DNA of 64,000 bases from Nautilus pompilius (taxonomy: Eukaryota; Mollusca; Cephalopoda; Nautilida; Nautilidae): the NCBI GenBank assembly GCA_018389105.1, contig JACATO010001735.1, positions 124,001-188,000 on the forward strand, in the 5' to 3' direction. Under the pieces are notes generated by a model. It did no database searches. It was not told the DNA's origin and worked only from the letters and a program-made list of their open reading frames with translations. Position numbers and translations under genes: made by a program. Shown here piece by piece: positions 12,263 through 24,339 of the stretch. Positions within the stretch are counted from its first letter, which is position 1, and each line of letters starts with the position of its first letter.

Positions 12263-12375
12263 TGGCCGAACTGTTAAGGCGGACAGTCTACTACATCGAC
12301 AAAACCGAAACCAACGGGATATCGAACTTCAATCCCTCAGTCTCGGAAGTCTAGTAGATTAACCACTCGGCTACC
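12263..12375 (-). repeat. tRNA-like module, probable SINE relic, with a second A box on the opposite strand
   Basis: On the minus strand, TAGCCGAGTGGTTAA (12,359-12,373) is a near-perfect Pol III A box of Leu/Ser tRNA type. About 35 bases on lies GAAGTTCGATATCC, a B box with one extra base. On the plus strand TGGCCGAACTGTTAAGGC (12,263-12,280) also matches an A box. The two point towards each other over a shared middle. It could be two SINE heads in inverted orientation or one tRNA-derived dimer. It is not an intact tRNA gene, because no closed acceptor stem was found. Confidence 0.5.
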
Positions 12376-12399
12376 GGCAGTGCAATGTGTACAGTGAGA

Positions 12400-14056
12400 A
12401 CTAGGTACTCTTTCTTGGAACAGTTAAATATATTACATCTTACAAGATATTTCTTTCAAGTGATACGGTCCAGAAATATTCTTGCATTTTTCTTATTCTC
12501 TGTTTTGGTTTATACACTAACTCTAACACCCTAATTAATTATTTATTTCAATTTATGTTTATTAGATTTTTAATATCCATTAATATACCCCTTTTCTTAG
12601 GCTAAAATTTAATGAAAATACTAATCTTTTTGTTGAACTACTGGCAAAATAACATTTCGATGTTTTACATCTCATGCCTCGTCGAGGGAATGGTCATGGC
12701 CAATAAAATTGATTGGTGCCCTTTAATTTAATTTACATTTTACATTCGATGTCGTTGGTAGCAGTTCCCTTTTAAGAATCAGGTTTCCAATGAGGCGGAA
12801 GGTGTTCTGACGACTTGAGCCGGACGCGAGACATCCGAACGTAATACTGCGATATTCAGATAATGCAAAGAGCGATCAGTAAATTCGAGGCGGGGAAAAA
12901 AAAATCTAATCTCACCAGCTAGAGAATTTTTTAAAGAAAAGGTTTCTTATTTACGTATAAGTAACTTCAAACAAACAAAAACATTTGACGAGCGGAAGCT
13001 AAGCACTAACATCTGAGCTAATCACCCCCCCCCCCCCACACACACACACACGCGTTTAATAGAATTCGAATGGCCTTTAAAGAACTTACTTTACAGTGCC
13101 CGCCGATTAATCTACCGGGACCCGGGTTCACCAACGGGCGGTCGTCGGCTCTCGATATCTACGCGAGGAAACTGGAACTACAAGGTTCTGGGTCATCTTC
13201 GAGCACAGCCTCCGCATGAGAAAAAGACATAGCACGTAGGTAGCGCCGTCTTCTCTCCAAAAGAGACGACTGCTTCAGACTGTTTTGTCAAAACGTAGCA
13301 TAACATTTTGAGTTCTAATAAGTAATTCAGCTAAACATTAAATTTCTAGCGTGTAGATAAACCAGTGGAAAATGAACTAAATACAAGCTATTACAAGTTT
13401 GTTTACCATAGTGCCATCTCCATCGATCAAGTTAAATCCAAACTATGACGTATCGATGACGTAATAAACTGAGAACGAGGCCAGAGCTGCATGTTGCAGA
13501 CTTAAGGTTTCCTTATTTTGCACGGTGGAAAGTCTGAAATTATTGGTTTTCCATTCTTCCCATTTTTTTACAACTTAAAACTCCATCCCTGCCGGAGTGA
13601 AAGTTCCCCCATGAAACTGTCAATGTAGAAGGTAAGTTTTCTTATAATGCACTACGCGTTCGCCATCTTGGGAAGAAAAGGGCGAAAGAGAGCTCCGGCG
13701 GGCGATTGCTTTTCTGGGGAGAAACTGCTACGATCGGAGATTCTGGATCCGCATATCGGCAGGGAAATCTGGGTGTTCTGGTTCATTCGGTGCTCGGATG
13801 TGGCCAGCTATTAGGCTGTCTGCCCAAAATTACCTTTTTTCACCGTGGCCAACTCCGCGACCTTCAAAGAGACCGAGGTACTTAAACCAGTTCGGGAATG
13901 GGTTTCGTGAGCCACCCCACCCCTTCGGTGTACGTCCATAGCCATAGTACGAAACTACTATGCGTCGTGAAGGCACGAGTACGTAGCATTTTTTTTTTTT
14001 AAATAAAATTTTTGGTGGCCATCCGGGAAAGGATATCAATGCACTGTGAACTGTCG
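12400..14056. other. Non-coding DNA at the AT-rich to CpG-rich transition
   Basis: CpG density rises across this stretch. A C-run and (CA)n lie at 13,027-13,052. A consensus splice donor (AAG then GTAAGT) occurs at 13,632, downstream of sequence without an open frame, so it could end a non-coding first exon. No coding region was recognised. Confidence 0.4.
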
Positions 14057-14413
14057 CAACAACAACAACAACAACAGCCGGCCCGGTGGGGCAGGTGGTA
14101 GCGGGTTAGCTCCGTAAGGGGACCGTTGCTCCTGTACCGGGTTCGATCCCAGGCTGGGGTCGGAGGAGAGTTGTCGCTGATGATCGCCATAGCGTGAAAC
14201 AGCTATACGACGTCTCCTTGGCGTCCGACGTGAGAGAGACCTCCCGGGTCCTTGGGGCCCCCGGTGTCGGGGGACCGGGCCGTTTGTCGGCTCGACGAAC
14301 ATCTCTCAGTTACGAGGAGGACTCGACAGAGAACAGGCCACTTGTCTTTACGGGATGCGATGCCATTGCAAGAACCTCGTTCGGAAGTCCAACTCGCTCA
14401 ACAACAACAACAA
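14057..14413 (+). repeat. tRNA-derived SINE, copy 1, flanked on both sides by (CAA)n
   Basis: The body runs about 14,077-14,398. It begins GCCGGCCCGGTGGGGCAGG and has an A box (GGTAGCGGGTTAGCTCC) and a perfect B box (GGGTTCGATCCC near 14,141), so the head derives from a tRNA and is Pol III-transcribable. The tail ends in TCCAACTCGCTCA followed by (CAA)5. Six CAA units also precede the body. A second copy at 55,982 confirms it as a family. This copy has an extra stretch of about 50 bases near 14,330-14,380 that the other lacks. Open frames on the reverse strand (GPVPRHRGPQGPGRS and similar) are by-products of the repeat and not genes. It contains CTGATGA...GTGAAAC with a CGC/GCG stem between, but this is not a complete hammerhead ribozyme. 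Confidence 0.85.
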
Positions 14414-16250
14414 AAAGTTTCAAAAACTAACAACTAAACATTAAATGCATTCTCTTCGTAAGGGGACATAATTTACTCCATAACCTTGTAGTAGCTCACC
14501 TCTATCACTTCTCGCACCTCCGTACCAGTCGGCGTGTCCGCCGGTTCCCCTTCCCCATTTCCCTAGATAAACATGAATTCTAGTAGGGAACTCCCCGGTG
14601 CCTCTGGCGAAGGTTCTCTTGATTGGCCCCCCCCCTCCTGGGCCACTGCTCGAGAGCTCGCCAACCACAACCCGGGTAATTCTTTGCTTTCCTGCGAGAT
14701 ATCCTCAAGACCTCCAAAGTCAGGCAGCGGTCGGTGAAGAAAGAAGTACAATTCCGATAATTCCCTCTCCCTCCCATCAACCCGGACCTGGGAAATGCTT
14801 TCGTGGCTGCGTGGAAAGTTCCGCGACGTTCGTACGTCAGCACTTTCCCCACCTCCTCTCACTTCAGAAGAAGAAGAAAAAGGGGGAAAAAAAAGAGACT
14901 GCGGTTTCCATAGTAGCGATATGGAGATATTTAATTATTTCCTTTATGTCACCTGATAGTTCGCGATTATAAACTACAGCCAAGAAAGCGAGTCACTTAC
15001 ACTGGCTCCGAAACTGCGCAGTTCGCTAAAGAATTCACCATTTTTGCACTTTCAGCATCTCAAATGTTCGTTCCAAACACTTGGAATAGTCAGCCATAAA
15101 CTTGTCTTTCGGTGGTGGTTACCTTCTGATATTCGCTCGGCTAAGTAGATTCTTCGAGTTTATTATATCATACTTTTACATTTGCATCATCGGATGTAAA
15201 ACCCCAGCGAGATCTCAATTCTCTTTTATTCTGGGTGAGAGTGAAGGGGTTAACAGTAGTGCGTGTTAGTAGCACATTCAGACCGTCTCTCTGTCTGCTG
15301 TTGGCCCTCACTTATTTGTCTTGTTTTTCTCCGCAGTTTGGTAAGTTTTTTTTTTCCTTTTAGTACGGTCTGGTTTCATGGGCCGACCAACCGCGGTTAG
15401 CTGTTATACAGTACCCCGCCGAATAATTTGGCCACCTGTTATTACTACAATGTGCTGTGACAAAAGTCGTCAAAGTACAGTAGTGGCTTGCAGTGATTCA
15501 TGTTGACGATCCAAACGTTACAGCGCAGGTCTCGAAACTAATGGGGGTCTCAGGTACGGTAAATAGCATTTTCGTTAACAAATGTTCAGCAGCTTTGTTT
15601 CCCATTTTACACCATTAGTCAGACCTTTTAGCTGTACTTAAGGAGCCCGCAATGTGACAAGGGTACGGATATCTTTGTAAAGGTTTAAAGGAAACTTTCT
15701 ACGATGTTTATCAGAATACGTAATCTTGGCTAAGAAGGAATAATTCAGGGGTTTTCGTGATAACACAATTAAAAAAAAAAAACAAACATTTAGGGGTTCT
15801 TAAGGTTACGGACATGTTTCAATACTAGTGGTAAGTTACCTGTCACTAAGGGTTATGGGTAGAAAATGCACGGAAAACGTCGACGCCCAGTAATCTGGAA
15901 CTAATTCTTTTACTATCCGTGTAGTACCTCGCTGGATGCTTTTCCAAAATAGATGATGGAAAGTAGAAAGCATGAATACGTAAGATGCTGTCTTTGGATG
16001 GAGGGGTGGGAGAGGCTTTATGTAAAGTTCTACCTCTCTGACTGACCTACCTTTTAAAAATGGACTTCTACCTTTGTTTTTATGTATAGTGTATAGGAGT
16101 GTCGGTGGGGTACAATCCACGATCAGATAGCGGGGTTTGGTAAATTCTTCTGTAAAAGAGCACCTGAAGTTTTAAAAAAAAACTCTAAATTTACTTGGGC
16201 AAAACAAGGACTATACCATTCCGCATCACGTGGTTAAATAAAGAGGTTAA
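14414..16250. other. Non-coding DNA, nothing recognised
   Basis: CpG-containing sequence without a recognised gene. An acceptor-like CTTGTTTTTCTCCGCAG near 15,337 is followed after only 4 bases by a perfect donor GTAAGT, so these may be alternative sites of different exons. Open frames at 14,441-14,970 are GC-rich and have no domain. Confidence 0.4.
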
Positions 16251-16258
16251 TTATTGAC

Positions 16259-16730
16259 CATATCACCCCACATTATAGTTTTAGAATAAAGTTACCTGCT
16301 GAAGACGGATGCACTGGGCCAGAGTCCGCATAGCAACGGTGCAACGCATCCCATTTTTATGAAATGAGTGATCGAAGAAGAAAAGAAAGAAAGAATAAAG
16401 TTACTAGGGCTTAATGCTGACCATATTACCCGATATCAACCATAGTGTTAGAATAAAGTTTAAAGTTACTCGGGTGTAATACTGACCATATTACCCCACA
16501 TCACGTGATTCAAAAAAAAATCTACATTATTTTGGTGCGACACCTCTGGACGGGGAAAGGGGGCTTTCGGGTGTAATACTGACCATATTACCCGATATCA
16601 ACCATAGTGTTAGAATAAAGTTTAAAGTTACTCGGGTGTAATACTGACCATATTACCCCACATCACGTGATTTTAAAAAAATCTACATTATTTTGGTGCG
16701 ACACCTCTGGACGGGGAAAAGGGGCTTTGA
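16259..16730. repeat. Tandem duplication, 162-bp unit with internal repeats
   Basis: Two nearly identical 162-bp units lie at about 16,409-16,570 and 16,571-16,730. Each contains two TGACCATATTACCC motifs 65 bases apart, one linked to a CCCACATCACGTGATT segment, and ends in TGGTGCGACACCTCTGGACG. A weaker related piece (GACCATATCACCCCACATTA) lies at about 16,257. The high identity of the two units suggests recent duplication. No coding role is visible. Confidence 0.8.
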
Positions 16731-19640
16731 ACATCTTTCATAAGTTTTAGACCTTAATTTTTTCTACTAAAACAACACAAAACAACCAACAAGAAAAATT
16801 TTTTTTAAAAAAAGTATATAACCTGACAATTTGTTTACTTCTTCTCACATGTAAAAATGAAAGCTTCCGGCCGTGAGGTCTTTCATAGGACACTGGGCAT
16901 TCGTTAAGAAATGCGACGGCTCAACCTCCTCCTCGACTGTCCATCTTCCCTGATGACCCAGCCCAGCCGCCGGTGACTGATGAGGAGGACCCAATGAAGA
17001 AAACGCCAGGACCGACTAAAATTCGTGGCCGTCAGAGTGACTCACCGCCGTCGCTTGGCCAGGGATGAAGACATCGTCTCAGTTTTTCTGGACCGTTTTC
17101 GATAGCCTACTTTTCATCTGAGAGCACTGATACCGCATACTAACAGGAACCCGCTCTAACTTGGCGTAACGAAATAGCGCACGCGTTGATGCCTCTTCTC
17201 TGAACAACTTGCCAAGAGTCTGAAAAACCATCACCCTGACGGTGCTGCCGACCTGTAGACGTCTCTCACGGTGGCGGAGACTTCGTTGACTGTTCGTGTA
17301 AGGCCTGCAGACGCCGGCTGGTCGCCGAAGCTCATCCGGCAAGTGATCGATAGGGAGTCGGAACGTTTCGCACAGGTCGAGGTATCCCAAGGTCTGTCCA
17401 TGTGACGGGCGGTGGATGATACATCCCACAAACGCTTCAGCTGCGTGTAACGGTTATGGGCCCCCCCCCTGACCACAAATTCGGTCAGTCTTCGATCTTG
17501 GTTTCGCCCCTGGCGCTTTTGTTTTTCTCTCCTCACCCACCCCGCCCCTCCCCGAAGCAAGCATGTCCCCTTTAACTGAAGCTCGTGAGCGCCCAGAGGA
17601 CTACGCCTTTTCCTTCAGCCAAGCCCGGGACGACCTGTGCACCACCTGCCCTGTATCGCGAGATGCACGCATCTATACAGGAATTCATCTGTCGGAGACA
17701 GATGCAGCAAACCCCGCAGCCGACGACGTCAGCAATATATTTACCCTCGTCGTTGACTATCCGAGGAGCGCGATTTCCAAAACTGGGACCCGAGAATGAA
17801 ATCGTCTGGAAGAAAAGGAATTCAAACTTCTCAGCTTTATAATCCTTCGATTCGGTTGCAAAGCAAAAGCGCAATTTCTGCATTCCTTCTATTGTGCCTT
17901 ATTTCTCAAATTTTGCTGTTTTGGACTTTGTACGCAGCTGCCTGATTGGGGGGAGGAGGAGGAGGGAGTTGGAACTATCAGAAGATGTGGAGCGAGTGGG
18001 TTAGATTGTTGTGCTGATACACATTTGGCAAATTTTCAATAATACTGTTGGGGGGGTAGAAAGAGAGCTGCGAGATGTCAAGATATTCCGCTAACATTTC
18101 CCACCAAATGCAGGAGTGCACTCCATCCCGTTATAGTGCGGTACTCCGCAGATCAAAACTGTATCTTCACTACACACACACACACACAGCCACTGGGATC
18201 CAGAATTGTGGACCTACATCAAAAAAAACGATTTTTCTTTGGTTTTTTTAAAATAATTCTTTCAGAATGTTACGACCGCGCTCGGTTTGCTAATTGCCTT
18301 GGAACTTAAACTTGCCTTAAAGAAGACCGATAATCTGTCACTAGCGAGACTTCAATTTAAAAAAAAAAAAAAGATCTTCTGTATAAACTACAGGTCCAAG
18401 ACAATTTAAGCCTTTGGTGCTTCTCAGAGAGGCACAGACCGAACATCGCCGTAGCTCTCCTGTCGAGGAGACCACAAAACTCTTTGTGTGGCCGGTATCC
18501 GCCGTGTGACGACGCCCTGACTGCCATGATCGGCCGAGCAAATGAATCATTCTTACCTGATATTTAAAAAAAACAGACTACCTTCGCATGACGCCGAGTA
18601 TGAAGTATAGTAGATGTCGGGTAAAATACCGCTTGGTGGTTTGTTTTCTTTCGTTCTCCGAACCTGACCTGGGAATGGTTAAAATCGGCCATATTTAAGT
18701 CGAACGGCTGGGCCTGATCACGTGGTCGCATCCTGGCGATCTACTCGGCCAAAGCGGCTACTTACTACCCGCATCTTCATCAGTAAGCAAGGGTAGATTC
18801 CGTGTGGAGATGGGGAATCGTCTCGCAGTTAATGACTACGAGAGTGAGGGGGAAAAAAGGGTTAAAAATGGGGAAATCAATTGTCAAATGAATACTTTTG
18901 GGGTTTTTTGTTCGTATCCCAACCCTGAGATATTAGTTACTGTTGTCGTTTCTCTCCCCCTCCCAATTAAAAACTACTTATCACGGTTCACATTTTCTTC
19001 TGTTCTTACGTTGAAACCTGACGTTTTAGGGGTGTTGATGGGGTGGGGGGGCTCCCGCTGAGAGGTGGGGGGTCATTGTGTGTGTGTGTGTGGGGGGGGG
19101 AGCCTGTTTGTTTCTTCTGTCGGCGGACAGGAGGCGCTGGGACCCCCGCTCCAGAGATTAATTAAATCGTGACGGCAAAGAAGCACCTTTTTCTAATTCC
19201 GCGCAAGTCTCGCGATTTTGTCGGATGTGGGGGGGGGGGGGAAACAACAACAACAAAAAAACCGTCATTTGTTTCGACATCGGGAAATATTTACCGGAAA
19301 AAGATAATGATAATAGATATCACCTTTCTATCGCGCTGGGATATAAGCTCCTTTATAGTACACGACACCTGTACGTTTCAACTGACACCGTCAAGAGAAG
19401 CAATGCGACTGAGGCCCGGAGGAAGCGCATCCAGCCCTTCACTTCCCTATCTCCCATAGATACAGCAAGAGGGAGATCTAAACTTTCGATTATCCCTCTC
19501 GCTCCGTTCACGCCTCAGAGAGTCTATTTATTCCCGGGCGACGGCTCCATTTGTAATTCAAATACCTCGCAGTCATGACAGCTAACAGCAGGGAATTCCT
19601 GCGGTTTTCCTCCTCAAATATCCATCCATCGCTGTTTACT
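16731..19640. other. CpG-rich non-coding DNA
   Basis: No gene family was recognised. Open frames of about 80-116 codons at 17,079-17,883 overlap on both strands in GC-rich DNA and show no domain. A (CA)n lies near 18,173-18,188 and a GT run near 19,077-19,091. Long G runs occur near 19,040-19,240. Confidence 0.4.
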
Positions 19641-19643
19641 TAC

Positions 19644-19646
<3 letters not shown>

Positions 19647-19681
<35 letters not shown>
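19647..19681. repeat. (ATT)n microsatellite
   Basis: About twelve consecutive ATT/TTA units. Similar ATT arrays lie at 39.7, 47.9 and 58.2 kb. Confidence 0.9.
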
Positions 19682-19683
<2 letters not shown>

Positions 19684-19689
19684 AATTAA

Positions 19690-20980
19690 TTCGTCGTCAT
19701 ATAAGAATGTTCTACTTAGCACAGAACTAAACTAGAGCTTGTTGCCCGACCCACTCCAGCCGAGGTTAGGGGTAAGTTCTGCCTTCATTTTCAACCGTTA
19801 TTCGCTCCCTGACCCGCGAGCGTCCGCTACTCGAGTCCAACTCGGAGCCTAACCGATCGCGCGGAGTCTGGTGGACTGACGGGCGAAAAAGGGATGGGGG
19901 GATGGAGGAGGAGGAGGAGGAGGAGGTGAGGGGGGTTCGCCCCCTCCCCGTTTCCATTAATATAAGTTGCGGTATGCCAGACATGCGTGCCGAGTCAGTA
20001 TTTACAGAAACGAGCCAATGAATGCAGCGTCTGGTTCGATTGAAGCGAAAAGAGAGAAAGGGTGAGAGGTTGGCTGTGTGTCGGGGGGGAGGGGGTGGAA
20101 TTGTCGATCGGGGGGGGGAGGAGGAGGAGGCTTAGGGGGGGCGTGTCCTCGCGCGAGCGAACAAAGCAGAAAGGATATTTTTCCTGGAACGAAAATACGG
20201 CGTTACACTGTCGTGACTGGTTGGTGGTGGTGGGGGGGGGGAGGGAGAAGGAAGGAAGAGAGAGAGAGAGAGGGGGGGGCTGGTGGGTGTGTTAACGGAC
20301 GGACGGACGGACGGAGAACACGACCCCCACCCTCGCGCGCGCTGACCTCGATGTGTTTATTTCACAAAGGAGACCCTCGTGGAATGTGTGCGCGCGCCCT
20401 GTCTCGGATTTCAAGGTTTGTAAACTTTATTTGTTGTTCTTCGCTCTGTCATTCATTTTATTTAAATTAGCGGAGTCTTCCGCTCACCCCCCCCCACCTC
20501 ATCCCCGGTGCGGCCAGGAAAAAAAAAAGGGGGGGAGGGGTAGGGTTCGATCGTAGGGGCGGCGCCGAGTCGAGACGGGGACAGTATCGGGTATTTAAAA
20601 CAACAGCAATTAGGGAAATCGATTTGTTCCAGCGAAGCCGGGGGTCGGGGGGGGGGGGTGAACCAGTTTGGAAACAGCTCGGTAAATTGTCTTCTTCCGA
20701 TGAAAACCACTTCCTGCGGGGCTGGAGATGGTTGGGGGGGGTCTCTTTGAAAGAAGAACCCCGCGCGCGTGTTAGTGAGTAAGGTCACGCGGTATGTGTC
20801 GCGGACGTGACAGCAGCTCTCCTTCCCTCGTCCCGGAGATCACACGAACCCCATAACTCCGGCGGGGCGGGGGGGGAGGGGGAAGGGGATGACCCCGGTA
20901 TCTACCGGACCGACATTCCCCCGAATCCCCGCAGACCGCGCGCGCGCGGTGCCGTCTCGCGGAAAAACGCTGTCCCAATT

Positions 20981-21013
<33 letters not shown>

Positions 21014-22740
21014 TCTGTGTGTGTTCCCATTGACTTAAAACCTCCTTCCGCCGAGATCTCTGTAAATACGTTCAGCTGCGCCTGCGAGAGGTCAGAGGTT
21101 ACGATGTGGACAATGCGGAGAATTTCTGTCCTCCTCCTCCTCCTCCTCCCCACACCCCCTCCCCCCCTCTCTTCTCTCTCTCTCCTCTCTCCCCCTCTCC
21201 CTCCCCTCCGCGGTTTGACAGTTGGTAGGAGAGACCGCCGAGCGGAGTTCAGTCACCGCTGGGAAAACTCAGTAAATGGGAGACGACGAGCGGGCGGAGT
21301 GAATGCTGCTGTACGTAGTCCTCCGAGGTAAGCTGACGGTTTGATTTCGCTTCACCGACATGTTAGGGTTACGGGAGCAGGGAGACGAACCCCCGATGCT
21401 TTTGTTTTCTTGTTGTTGTTGTTTTTTTTTTTTTACATTATCAGACAGTCTTTACGTCTTGTCTGCCCACCCCCCCCGGTCTTTGCGCCCTCAGAAGGTA
21501 TTTTGTTGTTGTTGTTGTGCGTGTTTATGTGGTCCAGACTCCACGTATATATGTATGGATGACCCATTTTCTCACGTCCACTTGTCCTATCCATTACATT
21601 CCCCAAACCACCCCGACTGCTGCAAGTGTAACCAGAATATCAAGCATCTCTCTCTCTCTCTCTCTCTCTAAGCAACAGGTTGCTTTTTTGTTCTCTCTCT
21701 CTCTCTCTCCCCTTCTCATCGTCTCCCTCCTCCATCTTTAACTCGATTAACTTGTCACGTGACGCTATCCCTGCCGCTACGTGATTTCCTTCAGATCGAC
21801 GACTAAAAATCAAAACTAACTCGAAATGAAAAAAAAAAACAACAAAACAAACAAAGACCCGTTTCGATGCTGGAAGCTACTTTTTGGCGAAGCCATAAAT
21901 TATTGCGCTTCTCGCTACATTTTGAATAGTGTATTTAGATACCGCTTTATGATGAAGGAAATGCAACTCTGATTGTCTTAGATTCTGGCTAGCTATTAAA
22001 AAAAAAGTTGATGATTATTGTACAGCGCTGTTTGTAAATTAGTTTTTTATATATATATATATATTCACTTTATTTGCAATTACCTTCAACTTTTCGTTTA
22101 TTTAAAAAGACGTCCCATAAAATTAGATTTATGAAAAGTGTTTTTTTTTACTCTTCGACTGATGATAAAAAGGGAAAATATCTCGTTCATCGATCAATTA
22201 ATCCTTCACCATTTTATTCTGTATATGTTTACAACGTAGTGCTTGATCTTTATTGCTTTACAGAAAAGGTACAAGTCTGTAGAGCACGAAGATGTTTATT
22301 TTATCGTTGATAATCGAGTTATTATTACTGTTCGATTTCTTTTCTTGTCGTTTCTAAATCGCCATGATAAAAGTTGAGTAACGTTAGTCTGGTTATCTCC
22401 CTTACTTTGTTGTTGTTTGTTGACGGATTATAAAGCATAGACGGGAGATAAGTAGCGAATATAGCGATTACTAGTTTAAGTTTCATTTCAATATCCGTTA
22501 GAAAGGAAGGAAGCGAGCAAGGGGTTTTAAAGATAATAATAATACAGTGTATATTATTAAAGGTGAAATAATGTAGCAGGCGAAAGTACCGAATGCTTTC
22601 TTAATAAGAGTAATAATAATGATAGTTCTGTGTATATATTTGGTTTAGTGGAAGATCCTGTGGTTACACACACACACACAAAACAAACGATTTAATTAGA
22701 AACAGTTGTTTATCATTTTCCAAACCCGCATCTTTACTGG
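19690..22740. other. GC- and CpG-rich, purine/pyrimidine-skewed non-coding DNA
   Basis: This block has many G or C runs, GGA/CCT triplet repeats (19,903-19,927 and 21,132-21,150), (GTT)n at 20,983-21,011 and CT runs at 21,645-21,710. Several open frames up to 174 codons exist, but their products are low-complexity and are not called. A good splice donor, GAG then GTAAGC, lies at 21,328 after a CpG-rich stretch with no clear frame. It could end a non-coding first exon. Confidence 0.4.
20983..21011. repeat. (GTT)n microsatellite
   Basis: About nine GTT units, equivalent to (CAA)n on the minus strand. CAA/GTT runs recur through the window and match the SINE tail motif, but no SINE body adjoins this one. 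Confidence 0.85.
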
Positions 22741-22749
22741 GCTTGAGGA

Positions 22750-22857
22750 GTCTCTCTCTCTCTCTCTGTGTGTACTCACGTCAACGTCTCTCTGTGTAAT
22801 GACGTAGTCGCTCTCTCCTTATGACGCCATCTCTCTCTCTCTCTCTCTCTCTCTTCA

Positions 22858-22891
<34 letters not shown>

Positions 22892-23071
22892 GTAAATGAC
22901 GTCATCTCTCTCTCTCTCTGTACTCCACGTCACGTCTCTCGTGTAATGACGTATCCTCTCTTCCTCCTTATGAACGCATCTCTCTCTCTCTCTCTCTCTA
23001 CTCTCTCTCTACTCACGTCAACGTCTCTCTGTGTAATGACGTAGTGTCTCTCTCCTTATGACGCCATCTCT

Positions 23072-23105
<34 letters not shown>

Positions 23106-23327
23106 GTCTCTCATCTCATCTCTCTCTCTCTCGTACTCACGTCACGTCTCTCTGTGTAATGACGTAGTGTCTCTCCTCTCCTTATGACGCCATCTCTCTC
23201 TCTCTCTCTCCTTTATGACGACGCATCTCTCTCTCTCTCTCTCTTTCTCTACTCTCTCTCTCTCGTCTCTGTACTCACGTCAACGTCTCTGGTGTAATGA
23301 CGTAGTGTCTCTCTCCTTATGACGCCA

Positions 23328-23375
<48 letters not shown>

Positions 23376-23394
23376 ATCTCTCTCACACGCTCTC

Positions 23395-23429
<35 letters not shown>

Positions 23430-23450
23430 CTGTCTGTCTGTCTGTCAGAG
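22750..23450. repeat. CRE-core minisatellite array 1, higher-order CT-rich repeat
   Basis: A long CT array is punctuated about five times by a composite unit. Each unit has a CACGTCA(A)CGTCTCT element, then TCTCTGTGTAATGACGTAGT, then CTTATGACGCCATCTCT, with CT tracts between. Units recur roughly every 110-140 bp (near 22,775, 22,900, 23,010, 23,130 and 23,270). One clean ATGACGTCAT lies near 22,898. The sequence TCTCTCTGTGTAATGACGT is shared with array 2 at 36 kb. The array ends in CA repeats and (TGTC)n at 23,405-23,445. Confidence 0.85.
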
Positions 23451-24330
23451 AGTTGAAAATGTTGTGTAAAATTATTCTAGTTTGTTTTTTGTTTTTTTGT
23501 TTTTTAAATCCATTTAGTGTAAGAGTTGGGTTTAAAGCCTGAAATGGGACAGAGCTAATCCTTGGTGTAGAGTTGGGTTTAAGACATGGTTAATTCTAGA
23601 TAGGATCAGGACTGGAGTTAGTCTCAGTATCGAGAATTGAGTACACAGTTCTAATCTAAATAAACGATGGTTATAACCAAGAGGCGCAGTTTTAAAACTG
23701 TTGGTGGGAAATGCTCTGACTTCATCATATACGAGTCGATTTCGCCGCTTCTCTGGAAGAGAAAATTCATGGAAAACCGAATTCGAATCAAATTATGTAT
23801 ATATATATATATATATAATTTTTTTTAATTTAAAAGAAAAGAAAAATAAAACTTGATTGGAATTTTTCTTGGAAAAAAAAATACCGATTTTATAATTAAA
23901 CTGGTTTTGAGTCTCGTCACCCGTGATGCTGATGTCGTACCGTGTTTTATATGTATGTAAAGTAAGCACGTACAGATCAAAATATCCGGGTGGGGGAGTG
24001 CGTGAGATACCCTGGGAACATCACTTACTAAATGATCAATGAATGGAGATCGGAGTTAGGCTTTTCCCATGGGAGTGTGAACGGGTAGTTGGGAGGGAGA
24101 GAGAAAATCACCAAGTAAACAGTCATCGTTTTAATTGAATATAGAATACGAGGCAGCGCGACTTATTACACGAAGAAGTTGTCGGGGTGTATGGATGCAC
24201 GAAGTGATGGAGAACGGGAAAGGGAGGGTGGGTGGGGCAGGAAATAATGTGTAAGTAAACTTTAAGAAAACCCGACTAAATTAACGAATATTAAAAGGAA
24301 TGGTTTTAGTTACAGACGGTGTTTCTCTCT
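23451..24330. other. Non-coding DNA with TA microsatellite
   Basis: No gene was recognised. A (TA)n stretch lies at 23,797-23,817 and T/A runs surround it. Confidence 0.4.
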
Positions 24331-24339
24331 GCCCCCCCC

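Noticed and set aside
14175-14205. Hammerhead-ribozyme-like core in the SINE: CTGATGA, a CGC/GCG stem, then GTGAAAC
   Set aside because: The base pair that closes stem II next to the core is T-T instead of G-C, and no partner strands for stems I and III with a cleavage site were found.
14036-14302. Reverse-strand frames in the SINE copies (GPVPRHRGPQGPGRS and similar), also at 55,967-56,206
   Set aside because: They are translations of the SINE and occur at both copies. They would appear as false proteins in automated annotation.
15320-15352. Acceptor CTCCGCAG followed after 4 bases by donor GTAAGT
   Set aside because: A 4-base exon is implausible without transcript evidence. Each site may be spurious.
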